A stretch of 61,681 bases of DNA, from contig JAKIVD010000023.1 in the NCBI GenBank assembly GCA_021647205.1, positions 1-61,681 on the forward strand. Direction: 5' to 3'. The notes under the pieces are model-generated. The model was not told the DNA's origin. It saw only the letters and a list, made by a program, of their open reading frames with translations, and did not search any database. Of this stretch, positions 28,459 to 37,478 are shown one piece after another (the first letter of the stretch is position 1; each line of letters begins with the position of its first letter). Source of the DNA: Bacteroidales bacterium. Its GTDB lineage: Bacteria; Bacteroidota; Bacteroidia; Bacteroidales; F082. A program made the position numbers and the translations under genes.

Positions 28459-28514
28459 TTCGTTCTTTTCGCAAAACTAAGAAATAGATTCATTCCAGAT
28501 AAAATTCAAAAACG

Positions 28515-29186
28515 ATGAGCAATACACTTTCCTATTCGTCCATCACCAAAAAAATATGGATGTCGCTTTTCGGGCTGTTCCTGATGACATTTTTGGTGGT
28601 GCACCTGAGCATTAACCTGCTGCTGTTGTTCGACCCAAGCCGGGAGCTGTTCAACATTGCGGCACATTTTATGGGGACCAATCCTTTGATCCAGATTTTT
28701 CAGTGGGTACTTTTTGCCGGTTTTGGTTTTCACATCATCCTTGGTGTGATATTACAAATCCAAAACTGGATGGCACGTCCCAAAGGGTACAAAGTAAAAG
28801 GCACTTCAGAAGATTCTGTTTTTTCAAAATACATGATTTACACAGGGATGATCATCTTTGTTTTCCTGATAATTCACCTCGGAAATTTCTTCGTGTTAAA
28901 AATGCAGGGGGATGTTCCTGAATTCCATCAGCCCGGTGCAGGCGAAATGGAGGACATGGGATTGCTGGTTGTAAACCTGTTCCGCAACACAGGCTATGTT
29001 ATTTTCTACGTTATCATGCTGCTTCTCATGGGGTTTCACCTCGACCACGCGTTTCAGTCCGCGTTCCAGTCGCTGGGGCTTACCCATAATAAATACACCC
29101 CTTTCATTAAAGGCCTTGGCCATTTTTATAGCATCGTCATTACGGCAGGCTACATCATTATTCCTTTAATTATTTATTTTAGATAA
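28515..29186 (+). CDS. sdhC: Succinate dehydrogenase/fumarate reductase cytochrome b subunit
   Basis: This is the membrane anchor that carries haem and passes electrons between the flavoprotein and quinone. Its 223 residues form five predicted helices, the single-anchor (type B) arrangement of Bacteroidota. Candidate haem-ligand histidines occur within helices (VVHLSINLL, GFHIILGV, IIHLGNFF, GFHLDHAFQSAF). It begins MSNTLSYSSITKKIWMSLFG, a start typical of this family. It leads a tight operon with sdhA (12 bases later) and sdhB. Confidence 0.95.
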   Translation: MSNTLSYSSITKKIWMSLFGLFLMTFLVVHLSINLLLLFDPSRELFNIAAHFMGTNPLIQIFQWVLFAGFGFHIILGVILQIQNWMARPKGYKVKGTSEDSVFSKYMIYTGMIIFVFLIIHLGNFFVLKMQGDVPEFHQPGAGEMEDMGLLVVNLFRNTGYVIFYVIMLLLMGFHLDHAFQSAFQSLGLTHNKYTPFIKGLGHFYSIVITAGYIIIPLIIYFR

Positions 29187-29197
29187 GAAATTAAGAC

Positions 29198-31144
29198 ATG
29201 GCTAAATTAGATTCAAAAGTTCCGGAAGGCCCGATAGCCGAAAAGTGGACAAACTATAAGGCACACCAGAATTTGGTTAATCCTGCCAACAAACGCAAGG
29301 TTGACATCATCGTAGTTGGGACAGGACTGGCCGGTGGTGCGGCCGCTGCCAGCCTTGGCGAGCTTGGTTTTAACGTGAAGGTTTTCTGCATCCAGGACAG
29401 CCCGCGCCGTGCACACAGTATTGCTGCACAAGGCGGTATCAATGCTGCCAAAAATTATCCCAACGATGGCGACAGCGTTTACCGTTTGTTTTACGATACG
29501 GTGAAAGGTGGCGACTATCGCGCCCGCGAGGCCAATGTTTACCGTCTGGCCGAAGTGAGCAACAACATCATCGACCAATGTGTGGCGCAGGGTGTTCCCT
29601 TTGCACGCGAGTATGGCGGACTGCTCGACAACCGTTCTTTTGGTGGCGCACTGGTGTCGCGGACATTCTATGCACGGGGTCAAACCGGTCAGCAATTGTT
29701 GCTCGGCGCATACAGCGCATTAAGCAAAGAAATCAAGAAAGGTTCGGTGGAATTGTTTACCCGACGCGAGATGCTGGATATTGTAAAAATCGATGGCAAA
29801 GCGCGGGGAATCATTGTCCGCAACCTGGTTACCGGTGAACTGGAGAGGCACGGTGCCCACGCCGTTTTGTTGGGGACCGGTGGTTACGGAAATGTTTTCT
29901 TTCTTTCGACAAATGCCATGACTTCAAACGGTGGCGCTGCGTGGCGGGCATACAAAAGGGGTGCCTTTTTTGCCAACCCGAGTTTTGTGCAAATTCACCC
30001 CACCTGCATTCCCGTACATGGCGATTACCAGTCGAAGTTGACCCTGATGAGCGAAAGCCTCCGCAACGACGGCCGCATCTGGGTACCCAAAAAGAAAGAA
30101 GATGCACAGAAAATTCAGAAAGGTGAGTTAAGGCCGACGCAAATTGCAGAAGAAGACCGAGACTATTATCTCGAACGAAGGTATCCGGCCTTTGGTAACC
30201 TGGTCCCACGCGATGTGGCATCGCGGGCAGCCAAAGAACGTTGCGATGCCGGCCATGGTGTGGGTAATACCGGACTTGCCGTTTACCTCGATTTTAAAGA
30301 TGCTATTGAGCGCCTGGGGAGGAATGTCATCGAAGCACGCTACGGCAACCTTTTCCAGATGTATGAAAAAATTGTGGACGAAAACCCGTATGAAACACCC
30401 ATGATGATCTACCCTGCCATCCACTACACCATGGGTGGCACCTGGGTTGATTATGAACTGCAAAGTACGATCCCGGGATTGTTCGTGGGCGGCGAAGCCA
30501 ATTTCTCTGACCATGGTGCCAACCGCCTGGGGGCTTCGGCCTTGATGCAGGGATTGTCCGACGGTTATTTTGTTCTGCCCTATACCATGCAAAACTACCT
30601 TGCCGATCAGATTACCGTCCCCCATTTTTCTACCGATGGTCCTGAATTTGAACAGACCGAAAAAGAAGTTCAGGAACGCATCGACAAACTGTTTGCCGTT
30701 AACGGTGACGAGACGGTGGACTCTTTCCACAAACGCCTGGGACACATCATGTGGGATAACGTAGGCATGGCACGCAACAAAGAAGGCCTGGAAAAAGCCA
30801 TCACCGAAATTCAGCAATTACGTAAAGAGTTTTGGCAAAGGGTAAAAGTCCCCGGAGAGAAAACGGGGATGAATGTTGAACTGGAAAAAGCCCTGCGTGT
30901 GGCCGATTTTCTCGAACAGGGAGAACTGATGGCGCTGGATGCGCTGACCAGAAACGAATCTTCGGGAGGACATTTCCGTGAAGAATACCAAACCAAAGAA
31001 GGTGAAGCTTTGCGCGATGACAAGAACTTTACACATGTGGCGGCCTGGGAATATATGGGAGATGATAAACCGGCAAAGTTGCACAAAGAACCTCTGGTTT
31101 ACGAAAATATCGAGGTGAAACAACGTAATTATAAAACAGCTTAA
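29198..31144 (+). CDS. sdhA: Succinate dehydrogenase/fumarate reductase flavoprotein subunit
   Basis: This is the catalytic subunit of complex II, 648 residues, with covalently bound FAD. It has the dinucleotide fold [19 protein letters not shown] (about 36-54) and the FAD-linking histidine in AHSIAAQGG (His about 72). The substrate-binding and active-site segments are [10 protein letters not shown] and PAIHYTMGG, with [17 protein letters not shown] near the flavin. The C-terminal helical domain is complete. The 12-base gap to sdhC and 22-base gap to sdhB show an operon. Whether the enzyme runs as a succinate oxidase or a fumarate reductase cannot be told from sequence. Confidence 0.97.
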   Translation: MAKLDSKVPEGPIAEKWTNYKAHQNLVNPANKRKVDIIVVGTGLAGGAAAASLGELGFNVKVFCIQDSPRRAHSIAAQGGINAAKNYPNDGDSVYRLFYDTVKGGDYRAREANVYRLAEVSNNIIDQCVAQGVPFAREYGGLLDNRSFGGALVSRTFYARGQTGQQLLLGAYSALSKEIKKGSVELFTRREMLDIVKIDGKARGIIVRNLVTGELERHGAHAVLLGTGGYGNVFFLSTNAMTSNGGAAWRAYKRGAFFANPSFVQIHPTCIPVHGDYQSKLTLMSESLRNDGRIWVPKKKEDAQKIQKGELRPTQIAEEDRDYYLERRYPAFGNLVPRDVASRAAKERCDAGHGVGNTGLAVYLDFKDAIERLGRNVIEARYGNLFQMYEKIVDENPYETPMMIYPAIHYTMGGTWVDYELQSTIPGLFVGGEANFSDHGANRLGASALMQGLSDGYFVLPYTMQNYLADQITVPHFSTDGPEFEQTEKEVQERIDKLFAVNGDETVDSFHKRLGHIMWDNVGMARNKEGLEKAITEIQQLRKEFWQRVKVPGEKTGMNVELEKALRVADFLEQGELMALDALTRNESSGGHFREEYQTKEGEALRDDKNFTHVAAWEYMGDDKPAKLHKEPLVYENIEVKQRNYKTA

Positions 31145-31166
31145 TCAGCACCAAAAAAGAGGAACA

Positions 31167-31907
31167 ATGGACCTGAAACTAAAAATATGGCGACAGCAAG
31201 GACCTGATGCCCAGGGTAAATTTGTAGAATATCTTGTTCAGAATATATCTTCCGATGCTTCATTTCTGGAAATGATGGACATCCTTAACGAAGAACTGGT
31301 TGCCAAAGGCGAAGAACCGGTTGCGTTTGACCACGACTGCCGCGAGGGCATTTGCGGCATGTGCAGCCTGTACATTAACGGCAGACCCCACGGCCCTGAT
31401 ACGGCCATCACCACCTGTCAGTTGCACATGCGCAAATTCAAGGACGGCGAAACAGTGGTCATCGAACCCTGGCGGGCGAAACCCTTCCCGGTGATTAAAG
31501 ACCTGATGGTTGACCGCTCGGCTTTTGATGAAATCATCCAGGCAGGGGGTTATGTTTCGGTAAACACCGGCGGTGTGCCCGATGCCAATGCCATCCCCAT
31601 CAAAAAGGAAAATGCCGACCTGGCCATGGATGCGGCGGCCTGTATCGGTTGCGGCGCCTGCGTAGCGGCCTGCAAAAATGCTTCGGCCATGCTGTTTGTT
31701 TCAGCCAAGGTTTCACAATTTGCCCTCTTGCCCCAGGGCAGGGTGGAAGCCAACAACCGCGTTGAAAACATGGTGGCCAAAATGGATGTGCTTGGATTTG
31801 GCAATTGCACAAACACTTATGCCTGTGAAGCCGTTTGCCCGAAAGAGATTTCTATTACCAATATCGCCCGGATGAACCGGGAGTTTTTTGTCGCGAAAAT
31901 ATCGTAA
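31167..31907 (+). CDS. sdhB: Succinate dehydrogenase/fumarate reductase iron-sulfur subunit
   Basis: This is the electron-transfer subunit of complex II, 246 residues. The N-terminal plant-type ferredoxin domain binds 2Fe-2S through CREGICGMC and a downstream cysteine in ITTC. The C-terminal bacterial ferredoxin domain has [11 protein letters not shown] and [12 protein letters not shown] for the other clusters. It completes the sdhCAB operon. The next gene starts about 90 bases later with its own promoter. Confidence 0.97.
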   Translation: MDLKLKIWRQQGPDAQGKFVEYLVQNISSDASFLEMMDILNEELVAKGEEPVAFDHDCREGICGMCSLYINGRPHGPDTAITTCQLHMRKFKDGETVVIEPWRAKPFPVIKDLMVDRSAFDEIIQAGGYVSVNTGGVPDANAIPIKKENADLAMDAAACIGCGACVAACKNASAMLFVSAKVSQFALLPQGRVEANNRVENMVAKMDVLGFGNCTNTYACEAVCPKEISITNIARMNREFFVAKIS

Positions 31908-31971
31908 GAAGCATCAAATAAGTTTTATTACTGACGGGTATTGGCTGTGAAGTTAATGCCCGTTTTTGTTT

Positions 31972-31979
31972 TACTTTTG
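31972..31979 (+). promoter_or_regulatory. -7 promoter element TACTTTTG before holB
   Basis: This matches TAnnTTTG, 21 bases before the holB ATG, and gives a very short leader. Confidence 0.55.
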
Positions 31980-32000
31980 AACACGGAATAAAACTACCCC

Positions 32001-33155
32001 ATGCAATTTAAATCCATCATCGGACAAGAAGGTGCGAAAGCCAGGTTACTCACCGGTATCCGCGAAAACAGGGTGGCACACACCCAATTGTTCCTTGGCC
32101 CCGAAGGCAGCGGTTCACTGGCACTGGCCATCGCTTTCGGCCAGTACATCAATTGTGCCAACCGAACGGAAACCGATAGCTGCGGAACTTGTCCTTCCTG
32201 TGTGAAATTTCAAAACCTGGCCCATCCCGACCTATATTTCTATTTCCCAACCACGACAACCAACACAGTAAAAAAAGACCCCCGTTCTTCCCTTTTTCTC
32301 AACGAATGGCGGGAATACCTGGATGAAAACTATGCCTATGCCACCCAAAGCGGATGGTACGAACACCTGAAAGTGGGCAACAAACAGGGTTACATCCGTA
32401 AGGACGATGCCAACGAACTCATCGGAAAGATTGCCCTGAAGTCTTTTGAGTCAGAATACAAAGTGGTCATTTTCTGGATGACTGAACGCCTGAACGAAAC
32501 CGCATCGAACAAACTGTTGAAGACTTTCGAGGAACCCCCCGACAAAACATTGATTTTCCTGGTGGCCGAACGTTACGAATTGCTGCTCGCAACGGTGCGC
32601 TCGCGGGCACAGATTGTAAAGGTGCCTGCTTTAAAAGAAAGTGAAATTGCTGCAGAACTGGTTCGCCAAAAGGGGGTTGGGGAGAATGAGGCGGCCCAAG
32701 TGGCCATGCTGGCGACGGGCAATTGGAACCAGGCTGTAAACCTGTTGGAAAATACGGAAGATGTGCAGGCCAATTTCATCCGTTTCAGGCAATGGCTCCG
32801 CCTTTGTTTCCGCCCGCTGGACTATGTTGACCTGAATAAATTCAATGGCGAGTTGGGCCGCATGGGCAGGGAGAAACAGAAAAGCTTTTTGCAGTATGGT
32901 CTTGAAGTTGTCCACAGCAGCATCCTGCTCAACCAGGGAAATGAAAATCTGTTGAAAAAAAACGGCGAAGAACTGGATTTCTCCATGAAGTTTGCCCCCC
33001 TGGTCAATACCGCCAACCAGCTCGAAATCTATCAGTTATTCAACGAAGCGATTTATCACATCGAACGAAATGCCCACGGAGGTATCCTGTTCAGCGACCT
33101 TAGTTTTAAATTGCACGACCTGCTTGCAAAAGGCAGGAAGCAAATAGTGAAGTAG
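32001..33155 (+). CDS. holB: DNA polymerase III subunit delta'
   Basis: This is the non-catalytic AAA+ subunit of the clamp-loader that loads the beta clamp. It has 384 residues. The P-loop position reads GPEGSGSLALA, where the lysine of a working Walker A is replaced. That is normal for delta', which does not hydrolyse ATP. A zinc module is present (NCANRTETDSCGTCPSC). The sensor region SNKLLKTFEEPPDKTLIFL is the hallmark of the family. It starts the holB-ricT-gldH-PBP1A gene order that I recognise from other Bacteroidota. Confidence 0.93.
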   Translation: MQFKSIIGQEGAKARLLTGIRENRVAHTQLFLGPEGSGSLALAIAFGQYINCANRTETDSCGTCPSCVKFQNLAHPDLYFYFPTTTTNTVKKDPRSSLFLNEWREYLDENYAYATQSGWYEHLKVGNKQGYIRKDDANELIGKIALKSFESEYKVVIFWMTERLNETASNKLLKTFEEPPDKTLIFLVAERYELLLATVRSRAQIVKVPALKESEIAAELVRQKGVGENEAAQVAMLATGNWNQAVNLLENTEDVQANFIRFRQWLRLCFRPLDYVDLNKFNGELGRMGREKQKSFLQYGLEVVHSSILLNQGNENLLKKNGEELDFSMKFAPLVNTANQLEIYQLFNEAIYHIERNAHGGILFSDLSFKLHDLLAKGRKQIVK

Positions 33156-33286
33156 AAAACCTGCCGAGCGGCCTTCTGCTCAGTGGCCTGATGAAGCGTT
33201 TCCTTCTTTTCGGTTGCTTAAGTCTGGTGAGATTTCAAAGAGGGGGCAATCCCGAAACCCGGCAACAAAACAATCTTCAATTTTTC

Positions 33287-33294
33287 TACCTTTG
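33287..33294 (+). promoter_or_regulatory. -7 promoter element TACCTTTG before the ricT-like gene
   Basis: This matches TAnnTTTG, 30 bases before the ATG at 33325. It lies inside the longer open frame that begins at 33214, so it argues for the downstream start. Confidence 0.6.
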
Positions 33295-33324
33295 CAGTTT
33301 AGTTATCGAAAGACGGAAGAGAAG

Positions 33325-34440
33325 ATGGAAGGACAAATCGAAGAAACCAAAAGAAACCAATATATATCCTCGGCCCGCGGCTGCTGTGCCATGCAGGTGG
33401 GCAGCCATCAGCATTTTAAAGTAAACCAGCAAAAATGCTGTAAATTATCATCGTACAACTGGTTGGACAATATACAGGAACCCCTGGGCAGCCCGATACG
33501 CATTGCCGAGATCAGGTTTAAAAACGGGCGCAAGGATTTTTATCATTATTCTGAAGAAATAACTCTACAGGACGGTGAGATTGTTGCTGTTGAAGCATCG
33601 CCCGGACACGATATTGGCATCGTTTCCCTAACCGGAGATGCGGTACGGCTGCAGATGAAACGTAAACACGTCGATCCCGGGAAAAAAGAACTGAAACAGA
33701 TTTTCAGGCATGCACGGCCGGCGGATGTAGAGAAGTGGCTGGATGCACTTTCCATCGAAGATGCCACGTTGCGCAAGACACGTGTTATTGCAATGGATTT
33801 GGGTCTGGAAATGAAGATCAATGATGTGGAATATCAGGGGGATTGTACCAAAGCAATTTTTTATTACACAGCAAACGAGCGTGTTGACTTCAGGGAACTG
33901 ATTAAAAAACTGGCAGAGGCTTTCCGTATCAGGATTGAAATGCGCCAGATTGGGGTCCGGCAGGAAGCTGCCAAACTGGGCGGCATCGGCTCCTGTGGGC
34001 GGGAATTGTGTTGCTCTTCCTGGATGAGCAGCTTTCACAGCGTCTCCACCAACTCGGCCAGGTTGCAGCACCTTTCCCTTAATCCGCAAAAACTGGCCGG
34101 ACAATGTGGAAAACTAAAGTGCTGCCTTAATTACGAGCTGGAAGAATACATTGATGCACAAAAAGACTTTCCCGACAGCAGACTGAAATTGAAAACAAAA
34201 AAAGGACTGGCCTTTCATCAGAAAACAGATGTCTTTAAACGCATTATGTGGTATGCTTACGCTGATGATTCCAATAACATGATGGCCATTCCGGTGGATA
34301 AGGTTCAGGAAATCATCAAGCTGAACAAGGATGGAAAGATACCTCCCGAACTCGAAAAATATGCCCGGCACAAGGAACAAAAAGACAATGTGGAAAAAAC
34401 GGTCAATAACGATTTTGTGAGTTATTATGGCGGAATTTAA
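33325..34440 (+). CDS. PSP1-domain protein, RicT-like
   Basis: This cytoplasmic protein has 371 residues from the ATG at 33325. The frame opens further upstream, but the promoter at 33287 lies there. It has an N-terminal cysteine cluster (SARGCCAMQVGSH and QQKCCKLSSYNW). The PSP1 core follows (about 90-215, ending VRQEAAKLGGIGSCGRELCCSSW). A further pair, CGKLKCCLNYELEEY, comes next. In Bacillus the RicT (YaaT) protein works with RicA and RicF, binds iron-sulfur clusters and affects RNase Y. The cysteine pairs here fit cluster binding, but RicA/RicF homologues are not in the window, so the role in this organism is inferred. Confidence 0.88.
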   Translation: MEGQIEETKRNQYISSARGCCAMQVGSHQHFKVNQQKCCKLSSYNWLDNIQEPLGSPIRIAEIRFKNGRKDFYHYSEEITLQDGEIVAVEASPGHDIGIVSLTGDAVRLQMKRKHVDPGKKELKQIFRHARPADVEKWLDALSIEDATLRKTRVIAMDLGLEMKINDVEYQGDCTKAIFYYTANERVDFRELIKKLAEAFRIRIEMRQIGVRQEAAKLGGIGSCGRELCCSSWMSSFHSVSTNSARLQHLSLNPQKLAGQCGKLKCCLNYELEEYIDAQKDFPDSRLKLKTKKGLAFHQKTDVFKRIMWYAYADDSNNMMAIPVDKVQEIIKLNKDGKIPPELEKYARHKEQKDNVEKTVNNDFVSYYGGI

Positions 34441-34556
34441 TTTAAAGAACCCGATAAACGCCCGGCCAAAGGCATCAGCTGTCAACCAAAACCGAAAACA
34501 TTAAAACCGCAACCCACAATAAAATCACTTTTTTTGCATTTTAACTTCAAACCCCG

Positions 34557-35039
34557 ATGATGCACCGGCAACCATTTAAAAAGCTTCTGCTGATTTTTGT
34601 TTTCCCGTTGGTTTTCAGTGCTTGTAACTTCAATAGTATTTACAAGGAGCATGTGGTATTGGAAGATGAAAAATGGTATAAAGACGAAGCCGTACATTTT
34701 GAGGTGGAAATTGTTGACAGCTTGTCTGCATTCGATTTTTATCTGAGCCTGCGCAATTCAACAGACTATCGCTACAGCAATTTATTTGTCTTTTTAATGA
34801 CGCGTTTTCCCAATGGGAACATGACCCGCGACACCATTGAAATTGTGCTGGCAGACAGAGAGGGGCGCTGGCTGGGGAAAGGCTGGGGAAAGTTGAAGCA
34901 AAATGATGTTTTATTGAAGCGGGAACTGCATTTTCCGTTGACGGGAAAGTATTCGTTTTTCATCCAGCAGGCGATGCGGGTTGATACGTTGGAAGGTATT
35001 CATGATGTGGGCCTGGAAATCAGTAAGGTTGACAAATAG
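34557..35039 (+). CDS. gldH: Gliding motility lipoprotein GldH
   Basis: This 160-residue lipoprotein has a signal sequence with lipobox FSAC and the cysteine at residue 23. The mature part has the family features EDEKWYKDEAVHFEVEI, LRNSTDYRYSNLFVFLMTRFP and HFPLTGKYSFFIQQAMR. GldH is one of the Gld proteins of Bacteroidota. It is required for gliding in Flavobacterium johnsoniae, but is also kept in non-gliding species, where the role is unclear. It sits between the ricT-like gene and PBP1A. Confidence 0.93.
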   Translation: MMHRQPFKKLLLIFVFPLVFSACNFNSIYKEHVVLEDEKWYKDEAVHFEVEIVDSLSAFDFYLSLRNSTDYRYSNLFVFLMTRFPNGNMTRDTIEIVLADREGRWLGKGWGKLKQNDVLLKRELHFPLTGKYSFFIQQAMRVDTLEGIHDVGLEISKVDK

Positions 35040-35072
35040 CTAAAATTGAATGTTAGAACCAGAAATTTCAAC

Positions 35073-37373
35073 ATGGTAAGCAAAAAAGACAAATCCGGAA
35101 GTAAGCACGAAAAAAAGTTCTTCAACTATCTGCTTAAGTTTTGGTTAATAGTGCTTACGCTGATTGCGTTGCTGCTGCTCTTCTTTTACGGCGTGGTTCA
35201 GGAATGGTTTGGCCCCATGCCCACTTTCGAGGAATTGGAAAACCCCAAGAGCAACCTGGCTTCCGAAGTGTATGCTGCCGATGGGGTAATCCTGGGGACT
35301 TATTTCATCGAAAACAGGTCGAATGTGACTTATCGCCAGATTTCTGCCGACCTGATAAACGCACTTGTGGCCATCGAAGACATCCGCTTCGAAGAACATT
35401 CTGGCATAGATGAGAAGGCTTTGCTCAGGGTGGCCTACGGAATTGCCACGGGGAACAGCAAAGGGGGGGGGAGCACCCTCACGCAGCAATTGGCAAAGAA
35501 CCTTTTTCCCCGGGGATACCTCAACAAACCGCAACTGGTACTCCGTAAGTTTCAGGAATGGGTGACAGCGGTAAAACTGGAACGCTCCTATTCGAAGGAA
35601 GAGATCATCGCCATGTACCTTAATACCGTTTTCTACGGGCACAATGCTTATGGGATAAAATCGGCTTCGGCAACATTTTTTGATAAAACCCCTGACTCGC
35701 TCAACCTTCAGGAAGCCGCCCTGATGGCCGGTGTCGTCAATGCTCCAAGCCGGTTTAGCCCCATTTCAAATCCGGAGAAATCCCTGGAGAGGCGGAACCT
35801 CGTGCTGCGGCAAATGGAAAAATATGGTTTCATCAGCAGCAAAGTTTACGATTCGGTAAGCCGGTTGCCACTCGGCGTTTCCCGGTTCAGCCTGCAAGGC
35901 CACAATCAGGGAATTTCCAGGTATTTCAGGGAATACCTGCGGGGTACTATGAAAAAATGGTGTGCAAACCACTTCAAGGCAGACGGTGCACCCTACAACC
36001 TCTACAAAGATGGTTTAAAAATTTATACCACCATCGACTCGCGCATGCAAAAATATGCCGAAGAAGCCGTGAGGGAACATCTGGCAAACGACCTGCAACC
36101 CTCGTTTTTCCAGCACTGGAAAGGATACACTTTTGCACCTTTTGTCTTTGAAGATGATGAGGGCAACCAATCTGAAGTAATTGAAAGCAAGGTGGACAAA
36201 ATCTTGAAGCAGGCCATGCGAAGGAGCGAACGCTACCGCAAACTGAAGCTTGCCGGTGTGGCTAAAGATTCCATCGAAAAAAGTTTTAATACAGCTGTGC
36301 CCATGCGGGTTTTCAAGTGGAATGGGCCGGTTGACACGGTGATGACACCCATGGATTCTATCCGCTACTACAAGTTTTACCTGCAGGCTGGCCTCATGTC
36401 AATGGAAACACATACAGGCTTTGTGCGTGCCTATGTTGGGGGCATAGATTATCGTTATTTTCAGTTCGACCATGTAACGCAGGGAAAACGGCAGGTCGGC
36501 TCCACTTTTAAACCTTTTCTTTACACCCTGGCCATGCAGGAAGGGGAGTTTACGCCCTGTTATAAAGTGCCAAATATTTCTTACAGTGTGGAGCTGGGCG
36601 ATGGCACATTCTGGTCACCGCGTAATTCTGACGACAAACGCCTCGGTGAGGAGGTAACCCTTAAATGGGCACTGGCCAATTCCAACAACTGGATTTCGGC
36701 CTACCTGATGAAACGCTTTTCCCCGCAATCGGTGGCCAAGATGGCACACAATATGGGTGTGGTTTCCGATATCCCGTACGTCCCGGCCATTGCCCTGGGC
36801 ACACCTGACCTGTCGCTTTATGAGATGGTGGGCGCCATGAATACCTTTGCCAACAAAGGGGTTTACGTTCAACCGATTTTTGTAACCCGCATCGAAGATA
36901 AAAACGGAAACGTACTCGAAAGATTTGTCCCGGAGAAAAACGAAGCCATGGATGAAATAACTGCATACAAAATGCTCAAACTCATGCAAGGGGTGGTCGA
37001 AAGCGGTACGGGCATCAGGCTGCGTTACAAATACGGCTTCAACAATCCCATCGCCGGGAAAACAGGGACAACGCAAAACCAGTCGGATGGTTGGTTTATG
37101 GGTGTAACTCCTGATTTGACAACCGGTATTTGGGTAGGTGCCGAAGACCGCAGTGTACACTTCAGGACAATCAGGCTGGGACAGGGGGCGAACATGGCTT
37201 TACCCATCTGGGCGATTTACATGAAAAAGGTGTACGCCGACCCGTCCCTTGGCATTAGCATGGGCGATTTTGAACCACCTTTAAAAGATATTTCCATTGA
37301 GTTTGATTGTGAGAAGTATGACCGTAGCCACAACCAGGGAACCGGGGAGTTTGAAGAGGAAGAGGAGTTTTAA
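35073..37373 (+). CDS. mrcA: Penicillin-binding protein 1A (bifunctional)
   Basis: This class A PBP builds and cross-links peptidoglycan. It has 766 residues from the ATG at 35073; a TTG nine codons upstream is less likely. An N-terminal membrane anchor spans about 20-42. The GT51 glycosyltransferase domain has the catalytic glutamate in AIEDIRFEEHSGID (about 102) and GGSTLTQQLAKNL. The transpeptidase domain has the nucleophile serine in GSTFKPFLY (about 476), SNN in LANSNNW, and KTGTTQNQSDGWFMG. The C terminus is acidic. It is the last gene of the holB block. Confidence 0.96.
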   Translation: MVSKKDKSGSKHEKKFFNYLLKFWLIVLTLIALLLLFFYGVVQEWFGPMPTFEELENPKSNLASEVYAADGVILGTYFIENRSNVTYRQISADLINALVAIEDIRFEEHSGIDEKALLRVAYGIATGNSKGGGSTLTQQLAKNLFPRGYLNKPQLVLRKFQEWVTAVKLERSYSKEEIIAMYLNTVFYGHNAYGIKSASATFFDKTPDSLNLQEAALMAGVVNAPSRFSPISNPEKSLERRNLVLRQMEKYGFISSKVYDSVSRLPLGVSRFSLQGHNQGISRYFREYLRGTMKKWCANHFKADGAPYNLYKDGLKIYTTIDSRMQKYAEEAVREHLANDLQPSFFQHWKGYTFAPFVFEDDEGNQSEVIESKVDKILKQAMRRSERYRKLKLAGVAKDSIEKSFNTAVPMRVFKWNGPVDTVMTPMDSIRYYKFYLQAGLMSMETHTGFVRAYVGGIDYRYFQFDHVTQGKRQVGSTFKPFLYTLAMQEGEFTPCYKVPNISYSVELGDGTFWSPRNSDDKRLGEEVTLKWALANSNNWISAYLMKRFSPQSVAKMAHNMGVVSDIPYVPAIALGTPDLSLYEMVGAMNTFANKGVYVQPIFVTRIEDKNGNVLERFVPEKNEAMDEITAYKMLKLMQGVVESGTGIRLRYKYGFNNPIAGKTGTTQNQSDGWFMGVTPDLTTGIWVGAEDRSVHFRTIRLGQGANMALPIWAIYMKKVYADPSLGISMGDFEPPLKDISIEFDCEKYDRSHNQGTGEFEEEEEF

Positions 37374-37375
37374 GA

Positions 37376-37475
37376 TTTCGCAGCCCCGCTAAGCCGGCCT
37401 GGACTTCGCAGGTCGAAAAATTGGTCACTCGACCCACCGGAAAGTAAGGTCGCCCGGCGGGTTCGGATCACTTCT
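37376..37475. repeat. Degraded copy of the GACCCGC palindrome family
   Basis: Between the PBP1A stop and the acyl-AMP ligase stop are fragments such as CCCCGCTAAGCCGG, CGACCCACCGG and CGCCCGGCGGGTTCGG. They resemble the palindromes at 20920-21165, but the arms no longer pair well. The tract may still act as a bidirectional terminator between these convergent genes. Confidence 0.5.
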
Positions 37476-37478
37476 GCT